From Phytopythium helicoides (Eukaryota > Oomycota > Peronosporomycetes > Pythiales > Pythiaceae), in NCBI GenBank assembly GCA_024867545.1, contig JANFNE010000037.1:372001-436000 (forward strand): DNA of 64,000 nucleotides. The letters run 5' to 3'. Below, in pieces: positions 52,787-62,187 of this stretch. The notes beneath the pieces were generated by a model, which worked only from the letters and a program-made list of their open reading frames with translations, had not been told where the DNA came from and made no database searches. A program made the translations under genes and the position numbers. The number at the start of each line of letters is the position of its first letter. The first letter of the stretch is position 1.

Positions 52787-55095
52787 TCAATGTGTGTCCT
52801 CGCCTCGCTGTGGGCAACTCTGCCCCCTTACTGGGAGACTCCTGTTCTTCACCCAGTAGCCCATGTAGCTTGGTTCATTCCCAAATTGCTCCAAAAGTTG
52901 ATCATACATATGCGGATAGTGATGTACCAACCACCGAACAACCTCGAAGTGCTCACTGTCGAAAGAGAGCGTGAGGGCACCTCTTGTGCATCCCTCGTTA
53001 CGGTTCGCATACAGAAACAACACGACCTGAAAGTGGCCATACCAGGCTGCATTGTCCATTGCGTCAGTAGTACATCCCTCGGTGCGATTTTCGTGAAGGT
53101 ATCGAACCATACGCAGGTCACCGTTCATCGCTGCATTGTCCATTGCATTTGTGGTACACTGTGCGAATGGTTCATGCGCGCAATTCTCCGTCAACCAACG
53201 CACCATTTCAAAGCACCCATTTCGTGCTGCTTCGTCGATTTGACACGGTGATGCACCTTCGTCTCGGTTTTCGTACAACCATTTTGCAACGTCCACGTGG
53301 CCCCCAGCAATAGCGCCATCCGATGCTTGAGTTGTGCATCCTTCAGTGCGATTCGCGTGTAGCCATTTGACCATTTCCAGATGTCCACTCCTTGCTGCAT
53401 TATCCATCGCCCGAGTCGTGCATCCCTCCGTGCGATGCTCATGCAACCACTTGACTACATCTAGTTGATTGTTTGTGGCAGCATCATCCATCGCGGAGCT
53501 CGAGCAGTATGCAATGCGATTCTCGAGAAGAAATTGGAGCAGCGAGAGATTCCCACGGCTTGCAGCACTTTCAGCATTCACTGGATCAGACAATTGATCT
53601 TGGAAGTTCTCAAACAGCCACCTTGCCATCGCCAGATCTTTCGTCTCAGTTAACGACCTATCTAGTGGTCCTTTGACATATTCGTGTTGAATTCGAAAGT
53701 CGACCAGAGACTTGAGTGCGGTGACCGGATTCAGCTCGGGGGAATTCTGAAGTAACCACTTCGCCGTATCAAAATAACCGCTGCGTATCAATTGGGCCAA
53801 CCCTTCGTCAGAGCATTCCTCAGTGGAATGTTCGTGTAGCCACTTGACTGCCTCGATGTTTTTGTACGTTGCAGCATCATTTATAGCACTACTTGCATAC
53901 TCCTGTGGACACTTCTCGTGCAGCCACTTCAACAACTCGAAGTTGCTTGTGATTCCTGCGTGCTGATCGTCCAATCTACCGAATCTCCTTCTAGATGACC
54001 ATAAATCCATTTCACAAACTCTGTACTCCCATCAATTGCTTGGCTTTCAACACCGTCAAAGGATGCCCCTAGACTTAACCATCTGAAATTCTGCTCGTAA
54101 AACCACTTGGCGATCTCGAATGCATCCGGCTCAGGCAACAAACTCACATCGAAGAATATAGCCGGAAAGTTTACAGTTTTGCTTTCTGGCACATAGCCAT
54201 CGTCAACGTCCTCTTCATTGCCATAACTCTGCCAGTGTAAGCCACGGGAAGCTTGACGTGCCGCAAAGTCTTCCATCTCACTTTCAAACATAGACCAGGG
54301 TTTACGTGGCTCAAAGTAAAGTTGGCCAGGTGCTTGGTTCATGTCCATTTCGTTGCTTCTCAAAACTTCGGAATCGGCAATCATCCTGTGCATTGCGTCC
54401 ATATAGCCAGCAAACGATTGTAAGGCATCGAACTGATTGGATATTGCGGCATCGTGTAGTTTCCAACCGCAACTAATATATCCGCTCTCCAACATCCACT
54501 GGAGGAACTCCAAACTTGCATGCTCAAACACCTCGCGGCTTCGCAAAAGTGAATGCACGATAAAATCCCATTCTTTGTCGGAAATCTGCGGTATACGATG
54601 CTCCGGAGACGGAGGATTCGCCAGGAGATACTTGACAATCTCCAGATGTGAGCCTATCGCAGCTTGTCTGAGCTCCTCGAAACCAACAACAACAAACGGA
54701 TACTCTTCGTACAGCCATTTCACCACCTCCAAATGACCATTTCCCGCTGCACGCCAGGCTGCCTTCGTCATCACACTACCAGGAGAGTACTCGGTCGCCA
54801 ACCATTTCAACACCTCTAGCTTCCCGTCGGCAGCCGCCCTGTTCGCCGCTTTGTTGAACTGGTATTCTCGGAAGAAAGGATCATTGATGAGCGGGTCGAG
54901 CCCTTCACGAGCGTGAAGTCGCTTCAATAGCCAAACGGACAGTATATCATGGCGAACCTTGGACACAATCCATTCGGACGTTACGTCGACGAAATCATTG
55001 ACTAGTTGCTCAACTTCAGACCCGCTGATGCCAGGAAACTCCCGACTAACGACGGCGACGCTAGTGAGCGTTAGGAGACCTGAAGCTGGAAGCAT
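52787..55095 (-). CDS. Ankyrin-repeat protein (oomycete type), one apparent shift
   Basis: ATG 55095 (MLPASGLLTLTSVAVVSREFPG) is chosen because the paralogue at 61495 starts at the same place and CTCAGTTT (55129-55136, minus strand), a good initiator match, lies 34 bases upstream. The N-domain (SREFPGISGSEVEQLVNDFVD..KVRHDILSVWLLKRLHA) is followed by about 18 ankyrin units, such as AAGNGHLEVVKWLYEE and the regular C-terminal series AMDNAA..GHLEMVKWLHANRTEGCTT. Near 53985 one base appears to be missing, so EGDSVDW continues in another frame as DDQHAGITSNFELLKWLHEK; repeats resume at once. A protein-binding scaffold is expected; partners unknown. Confidence 0.82.
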
Positions 55096-55136
55096 TGGAG
55101 ACGACTCTGGTAGATAGATCACAAGAGGAAACTGAG

Positions 55137-55655
55137 CTGTGGCTTGTTGACCGCCTTCGTCAGAACGGTTGCTGTACATCAAAGAGGACGAAAACTGAGA
55201 TGTGAGATCTGCAGTGGAAAGATGGGTTGATAGACCTATCGATGGGTTGAAAAGGCTTATATACTGCTTCAAAGTCATTGAATTGCTGCGCAACTCGAAT
55301 CGGTTGCATCTCAGCGGCATTGATAACCACAAGTTGTTCCGCATTCCTCCCTTTTCGAGCAAGCGAGTTGGTCAGAGATCGATGGTGCATGCTGCACTCG
55401 GGACGGACCAGAATATCTAGGACATTCATAGATACTAATCCTAGAGCGCGATGCGCACCAACTGCTACCACTGAGGGCTGGTGGTGCGCGAGGAGGTCAG
55501 TAGTCGAGGCGAGCCTCACGAGACCGACGCTGTCGAGAGCGGGAGCGGGATGGCGGTTAACTCTGCAGGCAGCGAGATTAAACAGCTGGACTGCTCAGGA
55601 GTGAGAGAATTCCCAAGTTACCTCTCATATTCTTTTGAGAGATTCGGTCGCCGCA
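55137..55655. other. Intergenic region left of the retrotransposon
   Basis: Upstream region of the ankyrin gene. An open frame continues from the gene to 55362 but is probably untranslated leader. Ends with the 5-bp target duplication CCGCA (55651-55655). Confidence 0.4.
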
Positions 55656-55924
55656 TGTGGTGGAATACGTCAGCCTCGGCCAACTGCAGTGGGTGCGATA
55701 CAGGAATCTGGAGCGTGGCGTTCGGGATGGTCACCAAGGAATCTCCGCATACTGCAGGGCAGTGAGGGCAAGCATCTCGGAGGAATCTGCATATTGGATA
55801 CATAGCGTTGTATGGAGTCAGGGTGACGCCTCACTAGGAGCGCCTAGGAGGACTAGCTTGCATGTAAGGGCCTGAGGGCCTGCTAATCACTTCGCAATTA
55901 GCAAGCAAGCGCGCATTCGTCATA
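55656..55924 (+). repeat. 5' long terminal repeat
   Basis: A 269-bp direct repeat of 60661-60929, beginning TGTGGTGGAATACG and ending GCATTCGTCATA. The 12-bp palindrome AAAGTATACTTT (55924-55935) straddles its end, where a tRNA primer site beginning TGG would be expected; no TGG is found there. Confidence 0.95.
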
Positions 55925-55964
55925 AAGTATACTTTGACGCTCAAGGGAAGCAACACAAGTCAAG

Positions 55965-58900
55965 ATGCCCACCATGGGGCTCGACGCTGACGGTGATGTA
56001 GACATGACCGTCCCGCAGCCGATCTATGAGTTCGTCAAGGCTCCTCGTTTGGAAGGGTGGAGTCAGTCGGCAGTGGCGGTGTATTTGAGGGAAAGGAAGC
56101 GTTACGAGGAGAAGATCGCGGAGCGCTGTGCGGTGACTGGCGAAGCCGTGGAGAACGTCACCACCAGCATCAAGACCTCGTTGAAAGTGTCCGTGTTGGA
56201 CTATGTGGCAAAACACGTGATCAAGCGCAACGTGGCGTTGGTCACTGATGAAGAGCTACGACAACGTATGCAACTGAAGGTGGCGACCATGATGAACGAC
56301 CACCTGCCAGACATCGAGCAGCTATTCGCAAGGGAACTGAAGATGGACCTACGTGAGCGGGACATCAGTGCTCGGATTGCTGACTACTACATTCTGTTCG
56401 ACAAAATCGTTGAGGACAACGGCTTAAAGGCTATCCTGAGTGGCGACCAGGCCATAGATGAAGATGGAAAACAGCGGATGAAGCTGCGTTGCAAACTGTT
56501 GGTGCGCCATGTGGCACCAGAGGCATTGCGGATTGAGTTGACTCGGCTCATTGAGCACACACATCGGACTGCAAAGTTTGATGATGACATTCTACATGAC
56601 TTAATGGTGGACAGGGCTCTGCGCCAGCAGCAATCTCACCTGCTGCAACAAGAGCTCAAGCAAGGAAAGTCAGTGAAGGGCACCGGTAAAAGGGGTGCGG
56701 ACGCTCCGGCGACTGGTGGTGGTGGCAAGGCAGCTGAAGGCAAGAGTGCTCATAAGGCGGAGGGTACGAAGACCCCTGCTGTGCGCGAACCCCCACGAAC
56801 TGGGTGTTTCCTGTGTCAAGGAAGTCATTGGGCCAAGGACTGTCCAACAGCTACTGATGAACAAAAGGATGAGTTAGCACGTCGCTTAGCCGAGAAACGG
56901 GGCAAAGGTGACAAGATGAAGAGAGTTACAAGGCCAACAGTAACAGATCGCAGGACCGTGGTGCTTAATGGAGTGCTTGAGACGCCGTTTTGCCCGGATA
57001 CGGGTGCAGAAGTCAACATTGTGGGACGTCAGGTGGTCGAAGAGCTCAGGGCTCTTGATTCTAGAGTGGAATTAGCCAAGCTGGATCCACCGAAGCCCGT
57101 CAAGGCGGCCGGAGGCACCCTTATGTATTGCCATGAGTCAGTGGTACTGGATCTCAGGATTGAGACAGCAGCTGGACCAGTACATCTCAATGCTATTGAG
57201 TGCTTGGTGCTGGATGCTGACGAAGATGAACTCCTGTTGGGTGCACCAACATTAGCAAGTATTGGAATTGATGTTGATCGAATGATCGAACAGCTTGCTA
57301 AGCGCAACCATGCACAAGAAGATGCGGCTGTAGATGATATACCTGAAGACTTGGTGGAGGTCCTCGGCCAGAACGATGATGAAGAACTACAGCTAGCTCT
57401 GAACACTTTGATTAGTGATGCAATAGCTAATGGTTTTGAGCTGCCATTGGTTGAGGACATGCGTTCGCTGGTTATGGAATTTGCTGATGTGTTTCGAGTG
57501 CGTATTGGAGCCGATCCACCCGCAAAAATTGAGCCTCTCAAAGTCCGTTTGCGAGAAGGTGCCGTGCCACATCGTGCCGGGGTGCGACGCTATCCTGAAG
57601 CGCAGCGAGTCTTCCTCAGAGGTTATGTAAAGGATCTCGAGAGGGCTGGATTGATTAGGCGCAACTACAATAGCCGCTGGGCATGTGCTGCGCTACCGGT
57701 TAAGAAGCATGATGGGGGTTATCGAATGGCCGTGGACTATCGGCCCGTGAATCAGGAGACGGTGCCAATTGCGGGCACTACCCCAAATCTGGCTGTGATT
57801 GTTGAGGAGGTGCGAGGGGCTTACGGCTTAGGTCTTTTCGATTTGCTGAAAGGCTTCTGGCAGGCAGCCCTCGCTGAGGACAGTCAAGAGTACTTCAGTT
57901 TTGTCACTGAGGACGGGATTTACACACCTACGCGAGTTCCACAAGGAGCTGCTGACTCGGCAATGCACTTTCAGGGGCAAATGAATGAGTGTTTCCGTGA
58001 CATGCTGCATGAGGGACTGCTCGCCTATATTGACGACCTCCTACTCTATGCGAGGTCGGCCGAGGAATATCTGATCAACTTGCGACGATTCTTTACAATT
58101 CTGCGCGACCGTGGGCTCAAGCTCAATGTGAAGAAGTGTACGCTGTTTGCCAAACGTGTGGTGTGGTGTGGGAAGGTTATTGATGGGCAAGGACTGGCTC
58201 ACGACCCGTCGAGACTGGATGCTTTACGTCAAATGCCATTACCTCCAACAGGGGCTGCACTTCAGCATTTCTTGTGTGCATTGAATTGGCTACGTGACTC
58301 AATGGTAGACTATGCTAGAACTACAGCACCGCTGTACAGCAAACTGGAAGCCATCATGGTGGAACGTGGCAGACGCAAGGCTCAGCTGAGAGGGGCGCAG
58401 CTTGATTGGGATCACGCTGAGACAGAGGCGTTCAAGGCGGTGCTAGCTATGGTGGTTCGTGCTTGTAAGCTATCGTTCCCAGACGCGGAGGCCATTTTGT
58501 GTGTCTTCACGGATGCCTCGAACACGGGTTGGTCACAGGTCATTACGCAAGTTGCAAACTGGGACGAGAAGCAGCCAGTCGAGCTCCAACAGCATGAGCT
58601 CGTACTCTGTCGATCTGGCATGTTTAAGGGAGCTCAGCTCAATTGGTCCGTGATCGAGCGTGAAGCATATCCGCTGGTCAAGGCGTGCAGTGAGTTGGGC
58701 TACATGCTGGACCGCCAGCTTGGTTTTCGCGTCTACTGTGATCATTCGAACCTGATCAAGATATTTGCTCCGAGCGAGGAGGTGAAGCAACATGTAAAGA
58801 GCAAACTGCAGCGATGGGTGCTGCAAATGGTCAACTATCGCTACTCTATCTACCACATCGCTGGCGAGAGTAATCTGTGGGCTGATATTGTATCTCGATG

Positions 58901-60449
58901 GGGACAGCCACAGAGTGTTGAGTTGAGGGCTGTAAAGAGAGTAACGACACGAGCGACGATGCAGGTGTCGGCCATTAGGCCACTACAAGACGACAATTTT
59001 CAATGGCCGGACAGAGGAGCAATTCGGCAGGCACAGCTCTCATACAGAGATGATGCCCCGTCAGATGGGGAAGAGAGAGACGGGCTTATTGTCGTGGAAG
59101 GTCGTCCGTGGGTGCCTAGCCAAGCTCGGGAGTTGATCCAAAGACTGTTCATCGTTGCGCACTGTGGCGTTGGGTGCCACAGGGGTGTGCATGTCATGGT
59201 TGAGCAAATCGAACGGCATTTCTCGTTAGACGGTCTACGAGCGCGAGTACTGCGTTTTGTCAGCGCTTGCCTACTCTGCAAGCACATCAAAGGCAGCAAG
59301 CTCATCCAACGGAACTGGACTGTGGAGCGCAGCGTCACGAAGCGGAATGAGTGTCTCCACATGGACTACCTTTACTTGGGGGATAGTTACGGCAAGACCA
59401 AGTACATACTTGTACTGAAGGACGAACTAACTCACTACTGCGAGCTCGTGCCCGCGGACACGGCAGACGGGGCAACAGTTGCAGCCGCTGTGCTCGATTG
59501 GCACAAGCGTTTTGGCATGCCTGAGACATGGATATCAGACAACAACACGCATTTCAAGAACTCTGTGCTAGAAGAGCTGACCTCGCGGTTCAGCGTGTTG
59601 CACACTTTCGTGCCGGTGTATACGCCATGGATCAATGGCACTGTGGAGCGGGTGAACCGCGATATCCTGCAAGTCCTACGAGCAATGTTGCTCGAGTACC
59701 ACTTGGATACGCGCAACTGGGTGTACCTTTTGCCATTGATACAAGCAAATCTGAACCATACGCCGGTGGTATCGTTGGGCAGTTGTGCCCCGATAGAGCT
59801 ATTCACTGGGATGCCTGCACCGTCTCAGCTGGACGTTATCGTGCCAGGAGTCGAACGAGTATCAAGGGAGCTGCCAGTTGCAACGGAGGCCTTGCGCAGC
59901 GCGGTGGACCGATTGCGGACCAGCCTGCAACGTTTGCACAAGGTGGCAGTTGACCGCCACGAGCAGCAGCGACTGGCAGCCATGGCCCGATCCAAGGGGG
60001 GTGAATGCAATTTCTCAATTGGTGACTACGTCTTATGGTCTCGCATTGACAAGCGCATTCGCGGCAACAAGCTGCTTGGCCGTTGGATTGGACCCTTCCG
60101 TGTTGTGGAGGCTCAACCGCATTCTTTCATCATTCAACACCTGATATCGGGAGCCCGCTATGATGTTCATGGGTCCCGACTCAAATTCTACAGCGATGCC
60201 GATTTTCATGTGACTGCAGAGGTGCGGGAACATGTCTCGCTGCAAGGCATTGTGCTCGAGGTCAGGGCATTGGTCGGGCACCGATTTAACCGGACGTCTG
60301 GCGAGTGGGAGCTACACGTCGCTTGGAAAGGGCTACAAGATATTGAAAACTCCTGGGAGCCATTTGCATCGATGCTACGCGACGTTCCGACACTTGTCAG
60401 ACGCTATGTGCATGAGAACAATGTTGCCGAACTGGATCAACTTTTGTAA
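55965..60449 (+). CDS. Retrotransposon Gag-Pol polyprotein (1494 aa)
   Basis: A single frame with no frameshift between gag and pol. Order: gag with a CCHC-type knuckle (CFLCQGSHWAKDC, about residue 280), aspartic protease (DTGA, about 345), reverse transcriptase (YIDDLLLYA, about 688; AVDYRPVNQ and PQGAADS before it), RNase H (FTDASNTGW, about 848), integrase zinc region (HCGVGCHRGVH..CLLCKHIKG, about 1065-1110) and DDE core (HMDYL about 1131, SDNNTHF about 1191, GTVERVN about 1228), then a C-terminal chromodomain (ELHVAWKGLQDIENSWEP, about 1445), which guides integration in chromoviruses. All key residues named are present, so the element could be autonomous. Confidence 0.95.
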   Translation: MPTMGLDADGDVDMTVPQPIYEFVKAPRLEGWSQSAVAVYLRERKRYEEKIAERCAVTGEAVENVTTSIKTSLKVSVLDYVAKHVIKRNVALVTDEELRQRMQLKVATMMNDHLPDIEQLFARELKMDLRERDISARIADYYILFDKIVEDNGLKAILSGDQAIDEDGKQRMKLRCKLLVRHVAPEALRIELTRLIEHTHRTAKFDDDILHDLMVDRALRQQQSHLLQQELKQGKSVKGTGKRGADAPATGGGGKAAEGKSAHKAEGTKTPAVREPPRTGCFLCQGSHWAKDCPTATDEQKDELARRLAEKRGKGDKMKRVTRPTVTDRRTVVLNGVLETPFCPDTGAEVNIVGRQVVEELRALDSRVELAKLDPPKPVKAAGGTLMYCHESVVLDLRIETAAGPVHLNAIECLVLDADEDELLLGAPTLASIGIDVDRMIEQLAKRNHAQEDAAVDDIPEDLVEVLGQNDDEELQLALNTLISDAIANGFELPLVEDMRSLVMEFADVFRVRIGADPPAKIEPLKVRLREGAVPHRAGVRRYPEAQRVFLRGYVKDLERAGLIRRNYNSRWACAALPVKKHDGGYRMAVDYRPVNQETVPIAGTTPNLAVIVEEVRGAYGLGLFDLLKGFWQAALAEDSQEYFSFVTEDGIYTPTRVPQGAADSAMHFQGQMNECFRDMLHEGLLAYIDDLLLYARSAEEYLINLRRFFTILRDRGLKLNVKKCTLFAKRVVWCGKVIDGQGLAHDPSRLDALRQMPLPPTGAALQHFLCALNWLRDSMVDYARTTAPLYSKLEAIMVERGRRKAQLRGAQLDWDHAETEAFKAVLAMVVRACKLSFPDAEAILCVFTDASNTGWSQVITQVANWDEKQPVELQQHELVLCRSGMFKGAQLNWSVIEREAYPLVKACSELGYMLDRQLGFRVYCDHSNLIKIFAPSEEVKQHVKSKLQRWVLQMVNYRYSIYHIAGESNLWADIVSRWGQPQSVELRAVKRVTTRATMQVSAIRPLQDDNFQWPDRGAIRQAQLSYRDDAPSDGEERDGLIVVEGRPWVPSQARELIQRLFIVAHCGVGCHRGVHVMVEQIERHFSLDGLRARVLRFVSACLLCKHIKGSKLIQRNWTVERSVTKRNECLHMDYLYLGDSYGKTKYILVLKDELTHYCELVPADTADGATVAAAVLDWHKRFGMPETWISDNNTHFKNSVLEELTSRFSVLHTFVPVYTPWINGTVERVNRDILQVLRAMLLEYHLDTRNWVYLLPLIQANLNHTPVVSLGSCAPIELFTGMPAPSQLDVIVPGVERVSRELPVATEALRSAVDRLRTSLQRLHKVAVDRHEQQRLAAMARSKGGECNFSIGDYVLWSRIDKRIRGNKLLGRWIGPFRVVEAQPHSFIIQHLISGARYDVHGSRLKFYSDADFHVTAEVREHVSLQGIVLEVRALVGHRFNRTSGEWELHVAWKGLQDIENSWEPFASMLRDVPTLVRRYVHENNVAELDQLL

Positions 60450-60648
60450 TTGAGCAACGGGGCCTGCTACGTCTGCAACAGCACGATATCCAAGGATGGA
60501 TACACTTGACCAAGTTGAACCTGATAATTATCAGGGATGGATACATATGAGACAGGGTTGATCAGTCACACCGTACCGTAGGTATCGGTTTTGGCAGGCT
60601 GCACCATATTGAGGGGTTGCACGAAGGTGCGAGTTTGGGTGGCCTCGG

Positions 60649-60660
60649 CTTGGGGGGCAG
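60649..60660 (+). promoter_or_regulatory. Polypurine tract of the retrotransposon
   Basis: CTTGGGGGGCAG abuts the 3' LTR, the position of the plus-strand primer in LTR elements. Confidence 0.6.
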
Positions 60661-60929
60661 TGTGGTGGAATACGTCAGCCTCGGCCAACTGCAGTGGGTG
60701 CGATACAGGAATCTGGAGCGTGGCGTTCGGGATGGTCACCAAGGAATCTCCGCATACTGCAGGGCAGTGAGGGCAAGCATCTCGGAGGAATCTGCATATT
60801 GGATACATAGCGTTGTATGGAGTCAGGGTGACGCCTCACTAGGAGCGCCTAGGAGGACTAGCTTGCATGTAAGGGCCTGAGGGCCTGCTAATCACTTCGC
60901 AATTAGCAAGCAAGCGCGCATTCGTCATA
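60661..60929 (+). repeat. 3' long terminal repeat
   Basis: Appears identical to 55656-55924 over 269 bp and is followed by the target duplication CCGCA (60930-60934). Confidence 0.95.
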
Positions 60930-60934
60930 CCGCA

Positions 60935-61466
60935 TAGTCGATAATTGAGAACCTCGAGTTTTGCCGAGAGGAACGCAAGTGTGAAGACGAGCCTCGCAGA
61001 TCCTTCCAAGCAGGAATCAATCCATTTACAAGTTGTTATGGCCTTCTGCACTGCAAATGGCGTTGGATGTGCACTCTGCGAAGTGCTCGGCCATCCCGCA
61101 CCATATCGAAGTAATGCACTGCGATGGCATTGAGACGAATTGATCAGCATTCGCCTGGTCCGCTTGACCACTTCCAGGTAGCTTGGCCACATCACAATAA
61201 CCATGCTGCTTGTAGATCATACATGTAGACGCCATGAAAACCCAGCCAACGCGAAGTTTCTATCGAGTAATGTCTAACCAGAACATCACTCATCGCTTAG
61301 TTTGGCCAAGTGCAGTGCTGTTTGGCACTGCCTTTCCAATCAAAATCAAAACGCTGATTTGTACCCACGACGTTTTGTACCCACCTTTTTTCAACCCACC
61401 AGCCAACAAGCTCCGCATATTCACATTTGACTCCTTCACAAGAGATCAACTCACAAACCTTCCGCA
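60935..61466. other. Intergenic region right of the retrotransposon
   Basis: No gene seen. The open frame reaching back to 61234 in front of the ankyrin paralogue has no homology and precedes the initiator. Confidence 0.4.
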
Positions 61467-61474
61467 CTCATTCT
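61467..61474 (+). promoter_or_regulatory. Putative oomycete initiator element
   Basis: CTCATTCT exactly fits YTCANTYY and lies 21 bases before ATG 61495, which supports that start. Confidence 0.5.
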
Positions 61475-61494
61475 CTCGGTCACCAGCTTTGTCG

Positions 61495-61953
61495 ATGGAG
61501 CAAGATCCTCGACTCACTCCCCTCACCTGCGTTACTGTTGTGTGTCGAGAGTTTCCCGGTATCGAGCGGTCCGAGGTGCAGGAACTAATCAGTGATTTTG
61601 TCGATGCATCGCCCAACTGGATCGTATCCCATGTTCGCCATGATGCGATGTCAGTTCAGTTTTTGAAGCGAATTCACGCTTTCGAAGAGCGCGACCTAAT
61701 CCTTTGTGACCCCGCCTTCCACGAGTGGCAGTTCGAACAGGCAGCAAAAGAGGCCGTGAAGCACGGTAACCTGGAAGTGTTGAAGTGGTTGACGACCGAT
61801 TATTTTCCTGGGGGCGTGATGACAAAGGGGATGCGACGTACAGCAAAGATGAATGGTCACATGGAGGTGGTGAAGTGGCTGGATGAAAGACACAGGGTTA
61901 TGAAGACGCTGCAACTGCTCGTATGTAGAGAATTGTCAAGTATGTCAAAGTAA
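61495..61953 (+). CDS. Truncated ankyrin-family protein (152 aa)
   Basis: MEQDPRLTPLTCVTVVCREFPG at 61495 parallels the N-domain of the ankyrin protein starting at 55095 (REFPGI..SEV..L..DFVD, WIVS.VRHD, LKR.HA). Two ankyrin-like units follow (KHGNLEVLKWLTTDYFPGG, NGHMEVVKWLDE), then about 20 unrelated residues and a stop. The usual long repeat series is missing. It is either a pseudogene cut after the second repeat or a short protein consisting of the N-domain. It is oriented towards the IQ-motif gene. Confidence 0.65.
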   Translation: MEQDPRLTPLTCVTVVCREFPGIERSEVQELISDFVDASPNWIVSHVRHDAMSVQFLKRIHAFEERDLILCDPAFHEWQFEQAAKEAVKHGNLEVLKWLTTDYFPGGVMTKGMRRTAKMNGHMEVVKWLDERHRVMKTLQLLVCRELSSMSK

Positions 61954-62187
61954 ACTCCTACTCGAGAGCATCGTCTACAGCAGACAGCCGACCAGCAGCG
62001 AACCTTTGATGTGTGAAACTCCTTCTGTATGTCCAGATGCTTGAGAAGGCAATTGTAACGTATCCCCAGCGGAAATCACCCAACTTGTCGACCTCAACGA
62101 AGATGGTAATGGTCGAAGTTCTGAAGAGCACTACTATAGATGCACCTATCAGCAACTGCTTCAAAGGTTGACGAATGTTTTGAGCAA
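61954..62187. other. Convergent intergenic region
   Basis: A short stretch between two convergent genes; nothing recognisable. Confidence 0.4.

Larger units (their letters stand above)
55656..60929 (+). mobile_element. Ty3/gypsy LTR retrotransposon, chromovirus type, apparently intact
   Basis: 5,274 bp between 5-bp target duplications CCGCA (55651-55655 and 60930-60934). Two 269-bp LTRs appear identical by eye, and there is a single uninterrupted gag-pol frame (55965-60449) with every catalytic domain. Identical LTRs and an intact frame point to a very recent insertion. It landed between two ankyrin genes without breaking one. The LTRs start TGTGG and end TCATA rather than the usual CA. Confidence 0.95.
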
